A stretch of 64,000 nucleotides of DNA from Streptomyces tuirus (GCA_018195615.1 JAGTPG010000001.1:124001-188000); one strand, 5' to 3'; shown: positions 1 through 9,911, numbered from the stretch's first letter. Notes: generated by a model not told the origin, from the letters alone. Translations and numbers: made by a program.

Positions 1-288
1 GTCGGCGAGGTTGCGCAGGGCGTGGTGGGCGTAGTTGAGGGTGGCGCCGGGGAACCAGCGGGCGCCGGGCATCTTCTCCTTGGCCAGCACCCGCTCGTAC
101 GCCGTGTCCGCGTTGATGCCGAAGTACTCCCACACCGCGCCCCAGAAGCTCTCCAGGTCGGTGACCGACCAGCGGTGCAGGGAGGCATAGTCACAGCCCT
201 CCATTCCGACGTGGCGGGCGAAGTCCATGATGTGGCTGTCCGCGACGGTCTGTTGGTCGGGCGTCGTGAAAGGGTCGGGCACGGTCAT
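1..288 (-). CDS. Acetoacetyl-CoA synthetase, N-terminal part (runs off the window)
   Basis: The 96 residues visible match the N-terminus of acetoacetate-CoA ligases of the acyl-adenylate family. The family run around W-S-V-T-D-L-E-S-F-W is followed by M-P-G-A-R-W-F-P-G and L-N-Y-A-x-H-A-L. The enzyme would activate acetoacetate to acetoacetyl-CoA in the cytoplasm. The ATG at 288 lies 13 bases after the stop of the flavin hydroxylase gene, so it is the last visible gene of a minus-strand operon with that hydroxylase, a fumarylacetoacetate-hydrolase homologue and an extradiol dioxygenase. Acetoacetate is a plausible product of that hydrolase, which explains the neighbour. The adenylation motifs lie outside the window, so a related acyl-CoA ligase cannot be fully excluded. 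Confidence 0.8.
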   Translation of the reverse strand, partial: MTVPDPFTTPDQQTVADSHIMDFARHVGMEGCDYASLHRWSVTDLESFWGAVWEYFGINADTAYERVLAKEKMPGARWFPGATLNYAHHALRNLAD

Positions 289-301
289 CGTGTGGCGCTC
301 C

Positions 302-1867
302 TCAGCATGCTGTTCGCGTGGGTTCGTTGGAGGGGAGGGGCCTGCGCGTGGTGTGCAGCAGGGACGCCCAGGTGGCGGTGTCGGTGAAGTCGCGGGCCCC
401 TGCCGGGACGATGTCCGTGACGACGCGGTCGGGGCGCAGCAGGACAGCGTCCGCCCGGCCCGCGCGCAGCCAGGCGGCGATCGTGCCGTCGTCGCCGAGT
501 TCGGTCACGGAGACCGCCCGCACGCCGAGTCCCTGGGCCAGGGCGTTCAAGGAGGGCCAGGGTTCGCTGGCGGTCAGCACGGCGAAGGAGTCGCCGAGCA
601 CCTCGTCGAGGCGGGCACGCCGCCCGTCGGCGGTGACCCACGGTTGCGGACTGTGGGTGCCCACAAGACCCTTGCGGATGCGGCGTCGAACGAGGGGTCC
701 GGCGGTCAGAGGCGGGCTGAGGTCGCGGCCGGCCGCAGCGGTCAGGCCGGGTATGCGGCAGGCTGCGGCCAGGGCCCTGCGGCGCAGTGCGGCGGCGCCG
801 TCCTGGCCTCCGGTCATGGCCCAGCCCATGGCGACCGCGAGCCGGATCACATGCCGGGCGTGGGGCCTGCGTTCGCTCTCGTAGGTGTCGAGCAGTCGCT
901 CGTCGCCGCCCTGCCGGAGGACGCGGGCGAGCTTCCAGGTGAGGTTGTAGGCGTCGCGCAGGCCCGAGCAGAGCCCTTGGCCGATGAACGGCGGGGTGAG
1001 GTGGGCCGCGTCGCCGAGGAGGAAGACGCGTCCGCTGCGCCACCGGTCGGCGACGCGCGCCTTGAAGGTGTATTGCGTCTCGCGGACGACCTCGAAGTCC
1101 CCGTCACACGAGGGCGGCAGCCAGGGTCGGACCAGCTCGCGGACCGGTTCGTGGCCGTCCCGCAGCCGGAACTCCCAGCGGTAGCGGTCCTCGCCGACGC
1201 GCATGAACGTCGCCGGGCGGCGCGGGTCGCAGATCTGGTCGACGCCCTCCCAGCAGCGGACGTCGGCTTTGGTGCGGACGTCGATGACGGTCCAGCGTTC
1301 CTCGAAGCGCAGATCTTCCCAGACGCCGCTGATGGCGTCGCGGGTGAGGCTGTTGGCCCCGTCGCAGCCGAGGACCGCCTCGGCCCACAGGTGGTGCTCG
1401 CCGTCGTCGTCGCGGTAGGTCACGCGCACGGGGCCTTCAGCGTCCGGGCCGACGGCGGTGACCTCCACGCCGCCCCGCAGCTCGCACCCCGGGTGCCGGG
1501 CCAGGGCCTCGCGCAGCAGTCGTTCCAGCTCGGGCTGGTCGAACATGCTGGTCTGCGGGTAGCCGTGGTGGCCGTGCTCGGTGCGGCGGAACTCGGCCAT
1601 CACCCGGTGCCGGGCGTCCAGCAGCCGCAGCCCGTGCGCCGGGCGGGCGATCGCGGCGAACTCCTCCCCCACACCAGCGGCCTGGAGGATCCTGCGCACC
1701 TCGTCGTCGGTGGCGACGGCGCGCGGGAGGGGGTAGACGTCCCGGTGGCGTTCCAGGACGACGGTGCGGACTCCGCGCCGGGCGAGCAGGAGGGCTGCGG
1801 TCACGCCCACCGGTCCGGCGCCGATGATCACCACGGGTACGTCTGCCCCGCTGTGTTCGACGGTCAT
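302..1867 (-). CDS. FAD-dependent aromatic hydroxylase, MhpA-like
   Basis: 521 residues, intact, from an ATG. It belongs to the group A flavoprotein monooxygenases (phenol or 3-(3-hydroxyphenyl)propionate hydroxylase type). The FAD-binding G-A-G-P-V-G lies at about residues 17-22, the conserved D-G motif in G-C-D-G-A-N-S at about 170, and the second FAD motif G-D-A-A-H-L-T-P-P-F-I-G-Q-G at about 290-303. Such enzymes use NAD(P)H and O2 to add an ortho hydroxyl to a phenolic ring and give a catechol for ring cleavage. The neighbouring extradiol dioxygenase and FAH-type hydrolase support that role. The exact substrate cannot be read from sequence. Although the window holds an NRPS cluster, this gene sits with catabolic genes and I do not assign it to peptide tailoring. 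Confidence 0.85.
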   Translation of the reverse strand: MTVEHSGADVPVVIIGAGPVGVTAALLLARRGVRTVVLERHRDVYPLPRAVATDDEVRRILQAAGVGEEFAAIARPAHGLRLLDARHRVMAEFRRTEHGHHGYPQTSMFDQPELERLLREALARHPGCELRGGVEVTAVGPDAEGPVRVTYRDDDGEHHLWAEAVLGCDGANSLTRDAISGVWEDLRFEERWTVIDVRTKADVRCWEGVDQICDPRRPATFMRVGEDRYRWEFRLRDGHEPVRELVRPWLPPSCDGDFEVVRETQYTFKARVADRWRSGRVFLLGDAAHLTPPFIGQGLCSGLRDAYNLTWKLARVLRQGGDERLLDTYESERRPHARHVIRLAVAMGWAMTGGQDGAAALRRRALAAACRIPGLTAAAGRDLSPPLTAGPLVRRRIRKGLVGTHSPQPWVTADGRRARLDEVLGDSFAVLTASEPWPSLNALAQGLGVRAVSVTELGDDGTIAAWLRAGRADAVLLRPDRVVTDIVPAGARDFTDTATWASLLHTTRRPLPSNEPTRTAC

Positions 1868-1886
1868 GTGCGGCTCACTTCGGGTC

Positions 1887-2824
1887 TCAATGCGCGTCCG
1901 TGACGGGGGTTCGCTGCTCGCCGAGGTCGATCCGGGCGTCCGGGGTCGCGATCGTCGCTGTGATCACGTCACCCGAGTGCAGGTAGTGCGGGTTCTTCGC
2001 CTGGGCCTTGAAGAACGCCTTCCACTTCAAGGCGGGCGGCAGCAGAGCGCCTATCTTCTCGACCGGCTTCGGCGGAGCCTTCAGCGCCGTGCCGCCGGGT
2101 GTCCCGGTGAGCAGCAGGTCGCCGGCGTCCAGGGCCTGGAAGCGGGCCAGCAGGGTCAGCGCCTGCGCCGGGCGGACGATCATGTCGGCAAGAGTGCGGT
2201 CCTGGCGCAGCTCTCCGTTGACCGACAACTTCAGCCGCAGGTCGAGGAGATGGGTGAAGTCCTCCGGCTCCAGCAGCGCCAGGTACGGCCCGGTCGGGGT
2301 GAAGGTCGGGTACGACTTGCTCTCGTAGAACTGCGTCTTGGTCAGCTGGACATCGCGGGCGCTGACGTCGTTGGTGACCACCAGCCCTGCGACGTACGAG
2401 GGCAGGTCCCGCTCCTCGACGACGGTGCCGATGGGCAGGGAGGCACCCATGACGAGCCCGAGTTCGATCTCGTAGTCGAGGAACTCCACGTGGGAGGGCC
2501 GAACGACGGCGTCGCCGGGCCGCTGACCGAGCCGGACGCTTTGCGGAAGAAGGCGGGTGGGATGGCGCCGGTGAAGCCCGAATCGCGGGCGTGGCTGTGA
2601 TAGTTGACCATCTGGGCGACCACCCGGCAGGGTGCGGTGACCGGCGAGAGGACGACCAGGTCGGCGACGAGCGTGCCCGCGTCGGCCGAGAGGGCCGCCT
2701 CTCGTACGGCGTCACTGTCGGCGATCAGCTCGGCGGTGGTGGCGGCCTTGGTGCCGACGGGGACGGCCCGGTCGCCGAGGACGACCCACCACCCGTCGGC
2801 GGTGCGCAGGACGTTGGTGCTCAT
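1887..2824 (-). pseudogene. Fumarylacetoacetate-hydrolase family protein, split by one frameshift
   Basis: Two frames together give one FAH-superfamily protein of about 312 residues. The N-terminal part runs from the ATG at 2824 to a break near 2517; the C-terminal part runs from there to 1887. The join restores F-R-K-A-S-G-S-V followed by H-V-E-F-L-D-Y-E-I-E-L-G-L-V, where the E-x-E residues are the usual metal ligands. The family signatures T-N-D-V-S-A-R-D-V-Q and T-G-P-Y-L are also present. Enzymes of this family cleave C-C bonds of acylpyruvates or fumarylacetoacetate late in aromatic breakdown. The single missing base lies in a G/C-rich run, and neighbouring genes carry the same kind of break, so I suspect a sequencing error rather than true decay. 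Confidence 0.78.
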
Positions 2825-2853
2825 GTCTCCACCTTCGTGAGGGAGTTGAGGGT

Positions 2854-3996
2854 TCAGGACTTGGCGGCCTTGAGCAGGCCCAGCAGGCGGGCCGGGTTCA
2901 TCTCGTTGTCACCGCGCAGGGCCTCGACGACGTCGCGGATCCGCTGCGGGGAGGGGCTCGCGCCGAGGAAGTCGCGGGTGGCGGGCGGACCCCATTGGGC
3001 CAGGCCGCTCGTGGACAGGGGGGCCCACCCGGGCTCGACGTCGCAGGAGAACAGGTCGCCGTCGGCGAAGTGCTCCAGCATGAAGCGGTCGGGGTCACGC
3101 CAGTAGTCGAAGAGCTGACTGCCCTGGATGTGCCGGCCGATGCCCCAGCTGCGCTGGTAGCCGCGCTCCTTGAGGTACTCGCCGCCGGCCGCGATCGAGT
3201 CCAGGTCGGTGACCTGGTAGGCGGAGTGGACATACCCCGTCCCGGGCCCCAGGTGCATCGCCAGCGTGTGGTGATCGGCCGGCACGCTGCCGAGATCGCA
3301 GCGGATGAACGCCATCGTCGGACCGCGCTCGCGCTGACCGTCCAGGAACAGGAAGTCGGACACGATCATCCCCAGCGTGTCCAGGTACCAGTCCAGGGCC
3401 CGGCCGAACACGCGGGTCTCCAGCACCACATGCCCCAGCCGCTGGATGCGGGACGGCTCGCGCGGCGGGCGCTGCGTGGCGTTCGTACGACGGTGATCAG
3501 TGCCGAAGTTGAGCAGCAGCGGGCGCTGCCCGGCAGCTCCGGCAGCTGCTCGCCGCAGTGCACCACCCGTACCGGGAAGCCCGAGGGGTCGAGCAGACCG
3601 ACCGCCTTGCCGCCGCCGGGCGCGTCCGCGTCTCGCACGTCGGACCCGGTGGCCCGCGCCAGCCGGTCCAGATCCGCTCGCTCCGCCGCACGGAACGCCG
3701 GGCCGATGAAACGGGACGTACGCCCTCGACGGATCACCATGCACGGCGTGCCGGCGAAGGTGCCCCGCAGCCACAGCGCGCTCTCGGTGCGTGCGGCGGT
3801 GTGGAAGCCGAAGTCCCGGCGAAGACCTCGGCCCGCTCCAGGTCCGGTTTCTCGAACTCCAGCCAGGCCAGGTCCGCCACCTTGATCACGGGATTCCGAG
3901 ACCGTCCGGGGTGCTCGCCGCGCAGGGCGCCCTGCTCGCTGTGCAGATCCTGGTGGGCCGTCTTGACATCGGTCCCATGGGGTGGGTTTCAGACAT
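2854..3996 (-). pseudogene. Extradiol ring-cleavage dioxygenase (VOC family), three frameshifts
   Basis: When three one-base breaks (about 3966, 3818 and 3525) are bridged, the minus strand from the ATG at 3996 reads as one type I extradiol dioxygenase of about 380 residues. It has two vicinal-oxygen-chelate halves. The first contains W-L-E-F-E-K-P-D-L-E-R-A. The second begins R-L-G-H-V-V-L-E-T, with the metal-ligand His, and continues to H-S-A-Y-Q-V-T-D and the closing F-M-L-E-H-F-A-D-G-D with its Glu ligand. These enzymes open catechols at the meta position using Fe(II) and O2. It is the promoter-proximal gene of the catabolic operon and faces the TetR gene. All three breaks sit at short G/C runs and may be sequence errors. 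Confidence 0.75.
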
Positions 3997-4039
3997 GGTG
4001 CCCTCCGAGCAACATCGCACAATGAGGAAATCATCAACT

Positions 4040-4090
4040 TTGACATCTTCATCGTCAAGACGATCGCTGAAGGAAATGATGAAATCATCA
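4040..4090 (+). promoter_or_regulatory. Candidate operator region between dioxygenase and TetR genes
   Basis: The gap between the divergent starts (3996 minus, 4131 plus) is unusually AT-rich for this window. It holds two short inverted repeats: TTGAC/GTCAA at 4040-4044 and 4054-4058, and TGATG-aaat-CATCA at 4077-4090. Their placement suits binding by the adjacent TetR-family protein to control itself and the catabolic operon. This is inference from position and symmetry only. Confidence 0.4.
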
Positions 4091-4130
4091 GAGCTGCTGC
4101 CGTCATCGCCCCTGTGGTTACACTCTGTGC

Positions 4131-5063
4131 ATGCCTACGTCAGCACCACCCAGCAACCGGTTCGAGAGGCGCCGTGCCGAGACCCGTCGCGCGCTCATCC
4201 GCGCCGCCCGGCAGATCCTCGCCGAGACCGGGGACACCAGCGCCAGCATCCAGGCGATCGCCGAGCGCGCCGACGTCGGCTTCGGCTCCTTCTACAACCA
4301 CTTCGAAACGAAGACCGAGCTGTTCGAGGCGGCGGTGGTGGATGCTCTGGAGGAGTTCGGCCAGAGCTTCGACGAGCGCCTGGCGGGGATCGACGACCCG
4401 GCGGAACTCGTTGCGGCGGGCTTCCGGCTCAGCGCCCGCATGGCCGACTCCCACCCGGAACTGATGCAAATCCTGCGCCGTCGAGGTCTCGGCCACATCC
4501 ATTCGGACAACGGCCTGTCCCGGCGAGCACTGCGTGACGTCGAGGTCGGCATGACCTCAGGCCGCTTCACCGCCGTCGACCCGGCGGTCGCCCTGGCCGC
4601 ATTGGGCGGAGCCCTGCTGTCCATGGTGGAACTGAGGTTCGCCCGCCCCGAGCTCGACGGCGACGAGGCCGCGGCGAACCTGGCCGAGATGGTTCTCCGC
4701 ATGCTGGGCGTGCCGCCGGACGAAGCCCACGAGGTCGCCCTGCGGCCCTCCCCGGCCCTGCCTGAGAGGACCACACCCCTATCCTGTGAACGCCGAGCCC
4801 TGCCGGAAGGTGACCGAGCGGCCAGCGAAGTCGGCGCCGACCCCTCCCGACTGTGGGCGATGGACCGCAGACACACTCTCTCGAGAAGGCTCTCCAGCGG
4901 GACGGGGCCCTCCAGGGCCCTGTTCAGCAGCGCTGTCAGCGAAGGGAGCGGCTCATCCCGGACGGCGCGGACGGCTGCAAAGGCGATGCGGTTGCCCGGC
5001 GCAGTCGAGTCGGCCGCGCTCACGGTCGCGTCGCCGACGAGTGGCATACGGCCGCCCCGTTGA
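4131..5063 (+). CDS. TetR-family transcriptional regulator (C-terminal extension doubtful)
   Basis: The first ~215 residues are a normal TetR repressor. A helix-turn-helix occupies residues 20-65, with A-A-R-Q-I-L-A-E-T-G, the recognition part V-G-F-G-S-F-Y-N-H-F and E-T-K-T-E-L-F, followed by a helical ligand domain. It is divergent from the aromatic-catabolism operon and is the likely regulator of it, with a phenolic compound as a plausible ligand (inference). The open frame continues to 310 residues, about 100 more than usual. From about 4780 on, the translation is Arg/Ser-rich and low in complexity. The true stop has probably been lost to an indel near 4760-4800. Confidence 0.8.
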   Translation: MPTSAPPSNRFERRRAETRRALIRAARQILAETGDTSASIQAIAERADVGFGSFYNHFETKTELFEAAVVDALEEFGQSFDERLAGIDDPAELVAAGFRLSARMADSHPELMQILRRRGLGHIHSDNGLSRRALRDVEVGMTSGRFTAVDPAVALAALGGALLSMVELRFARPELDGDEAAANLAEMVLRMLGVPPDEAHEVALRPSPALPERTTPLSCERRALPEGDRAASEVGADPSRLWAMDRRHTLSRRLSSGTGPSRALFSSAVSEGSGSSRTARTAAKAMRLPGAVESAALTVASPTSGIRPPR

Positions 5064-5149
5064 TCCGGCCCGGCTCGCGGCGAGCCTCGTGCGCTCGGCG
5101 ACCGACGCTCCTGCCGACCCCTCTGACACGGAATCCGACTCCGGCGGAA

Positions 5150-5460
5150 GCCACCGCCACACGCTTCCCCTTCGTGCTGCTGAATGAGATGCAGGACACC
5201 AGCGCCCTACAGCAGCGGCTGCTCGGTCAGCCGTGGATTCGTCAGCAAGATCGCCGCGCTGGCCAGCGACCTCACCGTCCACCGCCCGCAGCGCATCGAA
5301 GGCACAGGGCGCCTCCGCAACGGTCCGTCGCGCAGCACAGCTCATCTTCGTCGGAGCTACCCGACCCAGCCACCTGCTTGCCTTGGCTGCCTTGAGGGAG
5401 CGGGCACAGCCGCACGCGCTGGCCTTAGCCAACAAGGGAGCCCACCTCATGTCAACTGGG
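5150..5460 (+). pseudogene. Remnant of a UvrD/Rep-type ATP-dependent helicase
   Basis: Two short pieces in different frames look like parts of a superfamily 1 helicase. At 5162-5234 the frame reads F-P-F-V-L-L-N-E-M-Q-D-T-S-A-L-Q-Q-R-L-L, which matches helicase motif II (usually D-E-x-Q-D-T-S) with Asp replaced by Asn. At 5338-5440 another frame reads L-I-F-V-G-A-T-R-P-S-H-L-L-A-L-A, which matches motif VI. The rest of the protein is missing. It is a decayed fragment between the catabolic operon and the exporter genes and may mark an old insertion or deletion at the cluster edge. Confidence 0.6.
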
Positions 5461-5632
5461 GTTGACGCTCCCCGTTCTGTCAACCTATGGCGACGGAATG
5501 GGGAATCAAGGAAACATGAAGCAACTCCCGATTTCTCTGCTCCCTGCCTGTGGGCAGGCGATTCCGTACACCCGGCGAGCCCCCCTGGGTGGGGCCCGCG
5601 CGCTGGAGGACAGCCAGGTCGGATGAGGAGAA

Positions 5633-5711
5633 GGGCCGGTCCAGCAGCGGGGTCTGCTGGACCGGCCCGGTGGGAGACCGACCCGGCCGGGGTTTACCGG
5701 GTCGGTCGGTC
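5633..5711 (-). terminator. Stem-loop terminator after the MMPL gene
   Basis: A perfect 15-base stem (5633-5647 with 5654-5668, six-base loop) is followed by a second imperfect hairpin to 5711. Both lie just past the stop codon of the MMPL gene at 5735, in the expected place for a terminator of the minus-strand exporter genes. Confidence 0.7.
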
Positions 5712-5734
5712 TCGGAATCGCGGCCTGGCGCTTG

Positions 5735-7982
5735 TCAGTCGGTGGCGTACGCCCCGTGGCGGCGCGAGGGGTCAGTCGCGGGTTCCGCGGGGTGCAGCCG
5801 GGACAGCTTCTCGCCCTCGACGTCCATGTTGGGCAGGATGCGGTCCAGCCACTTCGGCAGCCACCAGGCCGAGCGGCCCAGCAGGGCGAGGACGGCCGGC
5901 ACGATCATCATCCGCACCAGGAAGGCGTCGAAGAGGACGGCGGCCGCGAGGCCGAAGCCGATCATCTTCACGAAGTCGTTGTCGTCCATGATGAAGCCGG
6001 CGAACACGCTGATCATGATCAGCGCGGCGGCGGTCACCACGCGCCCCCGAAGCGGAAGCCGGTGACGATGGCCTCGCGGGCGTCCGCGCCGTGGACGTAC
6101 GCCTCGCGCATCCGGGTCACCAGGAAGACCTCGTAGTCCATGGCGAGGCCGAACACCACACCGATCATGAAGATCGGCATCGTGCTCATCACCGGACCGG
6201 GCTGGTCGACGCCGAGGACATCGGCCAGCCACCCCCACTGGAACACTGCCACGACGGCGCCGAGCGCCGCGGTCACGGACAGGAGGAAGCCGAGGGCCGC
6301 CTTGAGAGGGACGAGGATCGAGCGGAAGACCAGCACGAGGAGCAGGAACGCCAGTCCGACGACCAGTGCGAGGTACGGCAGCAGCGCGTCGTCGAGGGTC
6401 TTGGAGAAGTCGATGAACAGCGCCGTCTGGCCGGTCACCAGGAGCTCTGCGCCGGCGTTCGCGCGGTTGTCCTGCGCGATGCCGCCGCGGATGTTCCTGA
6501 CGAGGTCCTTGGTCGCCTCCGCGGTGGGGCCGGTGGTCGGCACCACGCTGAGGATCGCGGTGTCGCCCGCCCGGTTGAGGGCGGCCGGGCCCACGGAGGC
6601 CACTCCCGGAAGTTCGGACAGTGCCTTGCCCGCGGTTTCGGCGGCTGCCTTGGCGCGGGGCGACTCGACCACCACGGTCAGGGGGCCGTTGAAGCCGGGG
6701 CCGAAGGACTCCGACAGCATGTCGTACGCCTTGCGCTGGGTGGTCTCCTCGGCCATCGTGCCCTCGCCCGGCAGACCCAGTTCCAGCCGGGTGGCGGGCA
6801 GGGCGACCGCGCCGAGGCTGATCACGCCGACGAGGAGGACCACCACCGGGTGCCGCAGCACGAGGCCGGCCCAGCGGCTGCCGAGGTCCGTGCGCGGTCG
6901 GGCCGTCCGCTTTTCGTGCCGGCGCTGTTGGCGCTCGGTGAGGGGCTTGCCGTAGTACGGCCTGCGGTCGCGGCGGCGCAGCACCTTGACGGGCGCGAAG
7001 CCGAGAAGGGCGGGGATGAGGCTGATGGCGATGAGGAAGGCGATGATCACCGTCCCGGCGGCGGCGAGGCCCATCTTGGTCAGGACGGGAATGTTGACGA
7101 CGGCGAGGCCGGCGAGTGCGACGACGACGGTGAGGCCGGCGAAGACCACCGCGGAGCCGGCCGTGCCGACAGCGCGGCCCGCCGCTTCGCGCGGTTCGTG
7201 GCCCTCGGCCATCTCGCTGCGATAGCGGGAGACGATGAACAGGGCGTAGTCGATGCCGACGGCCACACCGATCATCATGGCGAGGGTCGACGTCGTCGTG
7301 GACAGGCCGAGGGTGCTGCCGAGCGCGATGATCGCGGAGAGTCCGATTCCGACGCCGACGATCGCGGTGAGCAGCGGCATCCCGGCGGCGACGAGCGAGC
7401 CGAAGGTGAGGAGGAGGACGAGGGCGGAGATGGCGATGCCGATGGCCTCGCCGGAGCCGCTCGCGGTGGCCTCGACCTTGACGGCGTCGCCGCCGGCCTC
7501 GACGGTCAGTCCGGCCTTACGGGCCGTGGCCAAGGATGTGTCGAGGGCGTCGTGCGCCTCGTCGGTGACCTTGGTGGCGGCGACCTCGTAGGTCGCCATG
7601 GCGTAGGCGGTGGTGCCGTCGTCGCTGACGGCGGCGGCCTTGAACGGGTCGGTGACGGAGGCGACCTGGGGGACGTCGGTCAGCCGCGCCAGGAGCGCTT
7701 CGGCCTTCTTCCGCGGTTCCGGGTCGGTGATCTTCTGCCCGTCGGGTGCGCGCAGCACAACGCGGGCGCTGGCTCCGTCGGCGCTCGCGTCGGGGAACTT
7801 CTCGGCGAGCAGGTCGTAGGCCTTCTGCGATTCCGTACCCGGCATCGAGAACGTGTCGGCGGGGGTGTGGGGGCGGCGGAGGCGGCGAACCCGACTCCGC
7901 CCAGAATCAGTACCCACAGGAGTGTCATCAGGCCTCGTCGCCTGAAGGCGAAGCGGCCGAGTTTGTACAGGAACGTAGCCAC
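5735..7982 (-). pseudogene. MMPL/RND-family exporter, two frameshifts
   Basis: About 750 residues from a GTG at 7982, once breaks near 7862 and 6045 are bridged. The order is the classic MMPL one: an N-terminal transmembrane helix, a periplasmic loop, a five-helix membrane bundle with G-V-A-V-G-I-D-Y-A-L-F-I-V-S-R-Y-R-S-E, a second loop, and a second bundle with G-L-A-M-D-Y-E-V-F-L-V-T-R-M-R-E. These proteins export lipids, antibiotics or lipopeptides using the proton gradient. Next to an ABC exporter and a peptide synthetase cluster, it is a candidate exporter or self-protection pump for the peptide. The two breaks fall in the first loop and in the second bundle and are probably sequence errors, because the flanking protein is well conserved. 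Confidence 0.8.
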
Positions 7983-8126
7983 GGCGAAGGGACTCCCGTC
8001 GAGCCGGCAGGGGGCTGATCATCAGAGACGAGCGGCGCGGGGCGCGGGTGTCGCCCGGGCCGGGTGCGCGCCCGGGGGCGCGGCACCCGGTGGGCGCGAT
8101 GCGGGTGTGCGTCCGCGCGAAGAGCG

Positions 8127-8938
8127 TTACTTGGTCGCTGTGGCCGCGACCGGGGTGGTGGAGTCGCGGTTGAAGGAGCGCTTCGACCAGACGTAGCCGA
8201 TGAGGGCGATGCCCACGCACCAGGCGATCGCGATGATGCCGTCGTTGCCGATCTCGGTGCCCATCAGCAGGCCGCGCAGGGTGTTGACGATGGGGTGAGG
8301 GGCTGGTTGTCGGCGAACCAGTCCAGGCCGGTCGGCATGGTGTCGGCCGGGACGAACGCGCTGCTGAGGAAGGGCAGGAACTGCAGGGGAAGGGTGAGGC
8401 TGTTGGCCCCTTCCAGGCTCTTCGTGGCGAGGGCGAAAGCGATCACGAGCCAGGTGAGCGCGAGGGTGAGCAGCGTGATCATGCCGGCGGTCGCGATCCA
8501 CTCGACCAGGCTCGCGTTGGGCCGGAACTTCAGGGCGACGGCGAGGGCCAGGACGAGGGCGATGCTGAGCACTGTGCGCAGAACGGCTTCGAGGACGTGG
8601 CCCACGAGGATCGACGACCTCGCGATTGCCATGGTGCGGAAGCGGTCCATGATGCCGGCGGTCATGTCGTTGCTGACGTTCATCGCCGTCGTGGTGCAGC
8701 CGTAGTTGACGGTGATCAGGATCATCGCCGGGGCGACGAAGTCGATGTAGCGGTCGGAGCCGGTGGAGGCAGCGAGTCCGTCGCCCAGTGTGTTGCCGAA
8801 GACGCCGACCATCACGAGGAGGATGAAGACGGGCTGACCCACATAGGCGATGATCATGATGGGGTAGCGCATCAAGTGCCGCAGGTTGCGCCGCAGCATC
8901 GTCATCGAGTCGGTCACGGCGTGGGACACGCTGCTCAT
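8127..8938 (-). pseudogene. ABC-2 type permease, DrrB-like, one frameshift
   Basis: From the ATG at 8938 the protein reads M-S-S-V-S-H-A-V-T-D-S and then about six membrane helices of the daunorubicin-resistance permease (DrrB) family, including R-Y-P-I-M-I-I and P-F-L-S-S-A-F-V-P. A one-base break near 8297, after F-A-D-N-Q-P-L, moves the last part into another frame, which continues N-T-L-R-G-L-L-M-G and ends at 8127. Total about 270 residues, normal for the family. Its start overlaps the stop of the ATPase gene by four bases (ATGA), a translational coupling typical of DrrAB pairs. The likely role is drug or peptide export together with that ATPase. Confidence 0.82.
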
Positions 8939-9894
8939 GACACGTTCTCCATCTCTGCCTTGTGGCGGCCGGTGAGGGCGAAGAAGACGTCGTCGAGGTC
9001 GGGCGTGTGCACGGTGAGGGCGTCGGCCTCGATACCGGCGGACTCCATCGTGTCGAGCACGGCGCGCAGCGTTGCGATGCTGCCGTCGCTCGGTACCTGG
9101 AGCGTGAGCTCCTCGGCGTCACGTGTCGCGGAGTGGAACAAACCTGCGACCGCTTCCATGGCGTGGGCGGTGCCGAAGCGCAGGCGGATGTGGCCGCCGG
9201 GGACACGGCGCTTGAGTTCCTCAGCGGTGCCTTCGGCGACCAGCTTGCCCTGGTCGAGGACGGCGATCCGGTCGGCGAGCTGGTCCGCCTCCTCCAGGTA
9301 CTGCGTCGTCAGGAAGATGGTGACGCCGTCCGCGACGAGGGCGCGGATCAGTTCCCACATGGTGCGGCGGCTGCGCGGGTCCAGGCCGGTGGTCGGCTCG
9401 TCGAGGAAAATGATCCGGGGGGTGCCGACCAGGGTCATGGCGAGGTCGAGCTTGCGCCGCATGCCGCCGGAGAAGGTGGAGACGGGTGCCTTGGCCGAGG
9501 CGGTCAGGTCGAAGCGGTCCAGGAGTTCGGCGGCGCGGCGGCGCCCTTCGGTCCGGCCGAGGTGTTGTAAGTCCGCCATCAGCAGCAGGTTCTCCTCGGC
9601 GGTGAGGAGATTGTCCACGGCGGAGAACTGGCCGGTGACGCCGATCGAACGGCGCACGTCCTCCGAGCCCGAGGCGAGGTCGTGACCCGCGACCCGGATC
9701 TCGCCCGCGTCGGCCGGGATCAGGGTCGACAGGATCTGCACGGTGGTGGTCTTGCCGGAGCCGTTCGGCCCGAGTAACGAGAAGATGGTCCCCTCCGGGA
9801 CGCTCAGGTCTATCCCGTCGAGCACCAGCTTCTCTCCGTAGGACTTGCGCAGCCCCACCGCGGAGATCGCCTGATTTACTTGCCTGGTATTCAT
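8935..9894 (-). CDS. ABC transporter ATP-binding protein, DrrA-like
   Basis: 319 residues, intact. Walker A is G-P-N-G-S-G-K-T-T at about residues 43-51, the signature is F-S-G-G-M-R-R-K-L-D-L-A, and Walker B is I-I-F-L-D-E-P-T-T-G-L-D-P-R-S, followed by the switch region. The long C-terminal part and these motifs place it in the daunorubicin-resistance (DrrA) ATPase family, which pairs with the overlapping permease downstream. Two rare TTA leucine codons occur in frame (complement of 9775-9777, codon 40; and 9568-9570, codon 109). In Streptomyces that suggests dependence on the bldA tRNA and so late expression. It lies 17 bases after the EXLDI gene. Confidence 0.92.
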   Translation of the reverse strand: MNTRQVNQAISAVGLRKSYGEKLVLDGIDLSVPEGTIFSLLGPNGSGKTTTVQILSTLIPADAGEIRVAGHDLASGSEDVRRSIGVTGQFSAVDNLLTAEENLLLMADLQHLGRTEGRRRAAELLDRFDLTASAKAPVSTFSGGMRRKLDLAMTLVGTPRIIFLDEPTTGLDPRSRRTMWELIRALVADGVTIFLTTQYLEEADQLADRIAVLDQGKLVAEGTAEELKRRVPGGHIRLRFGTAHAMEAVAGLFHSATRDAEELTLQVPSDGSIATLRAVLDTMESAGIEADALTVHTPDLDDVFFALTGRHKAEMENVS

Positions 9895-9911
9895 TGCTCC
9901 TCGTCTCGTGA

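Noticed and set aside
227..1903. Plus-strand open frame over the hydroxylase gene
   Set aside because: The minus-strand frame has clear FAD motifs; the plus frame is low-complexity.
4292..5047. Minus-strand frame of 251 codons over the TetR gene
   Set aside because: Most of it is antisense to the TetR helix-turn-helix protein. Its first 90 codons over 4780-5047 show no recognisable family, so the stretch is left unassigned.
6091..8196. Long plus-strand open frame (701 codons)
   Set aside because: It is antisense to the MMPL gene, with Gly/Asp/Glu/His-rich, motif-free translation typical of the complement of GC-rich coding DNA.
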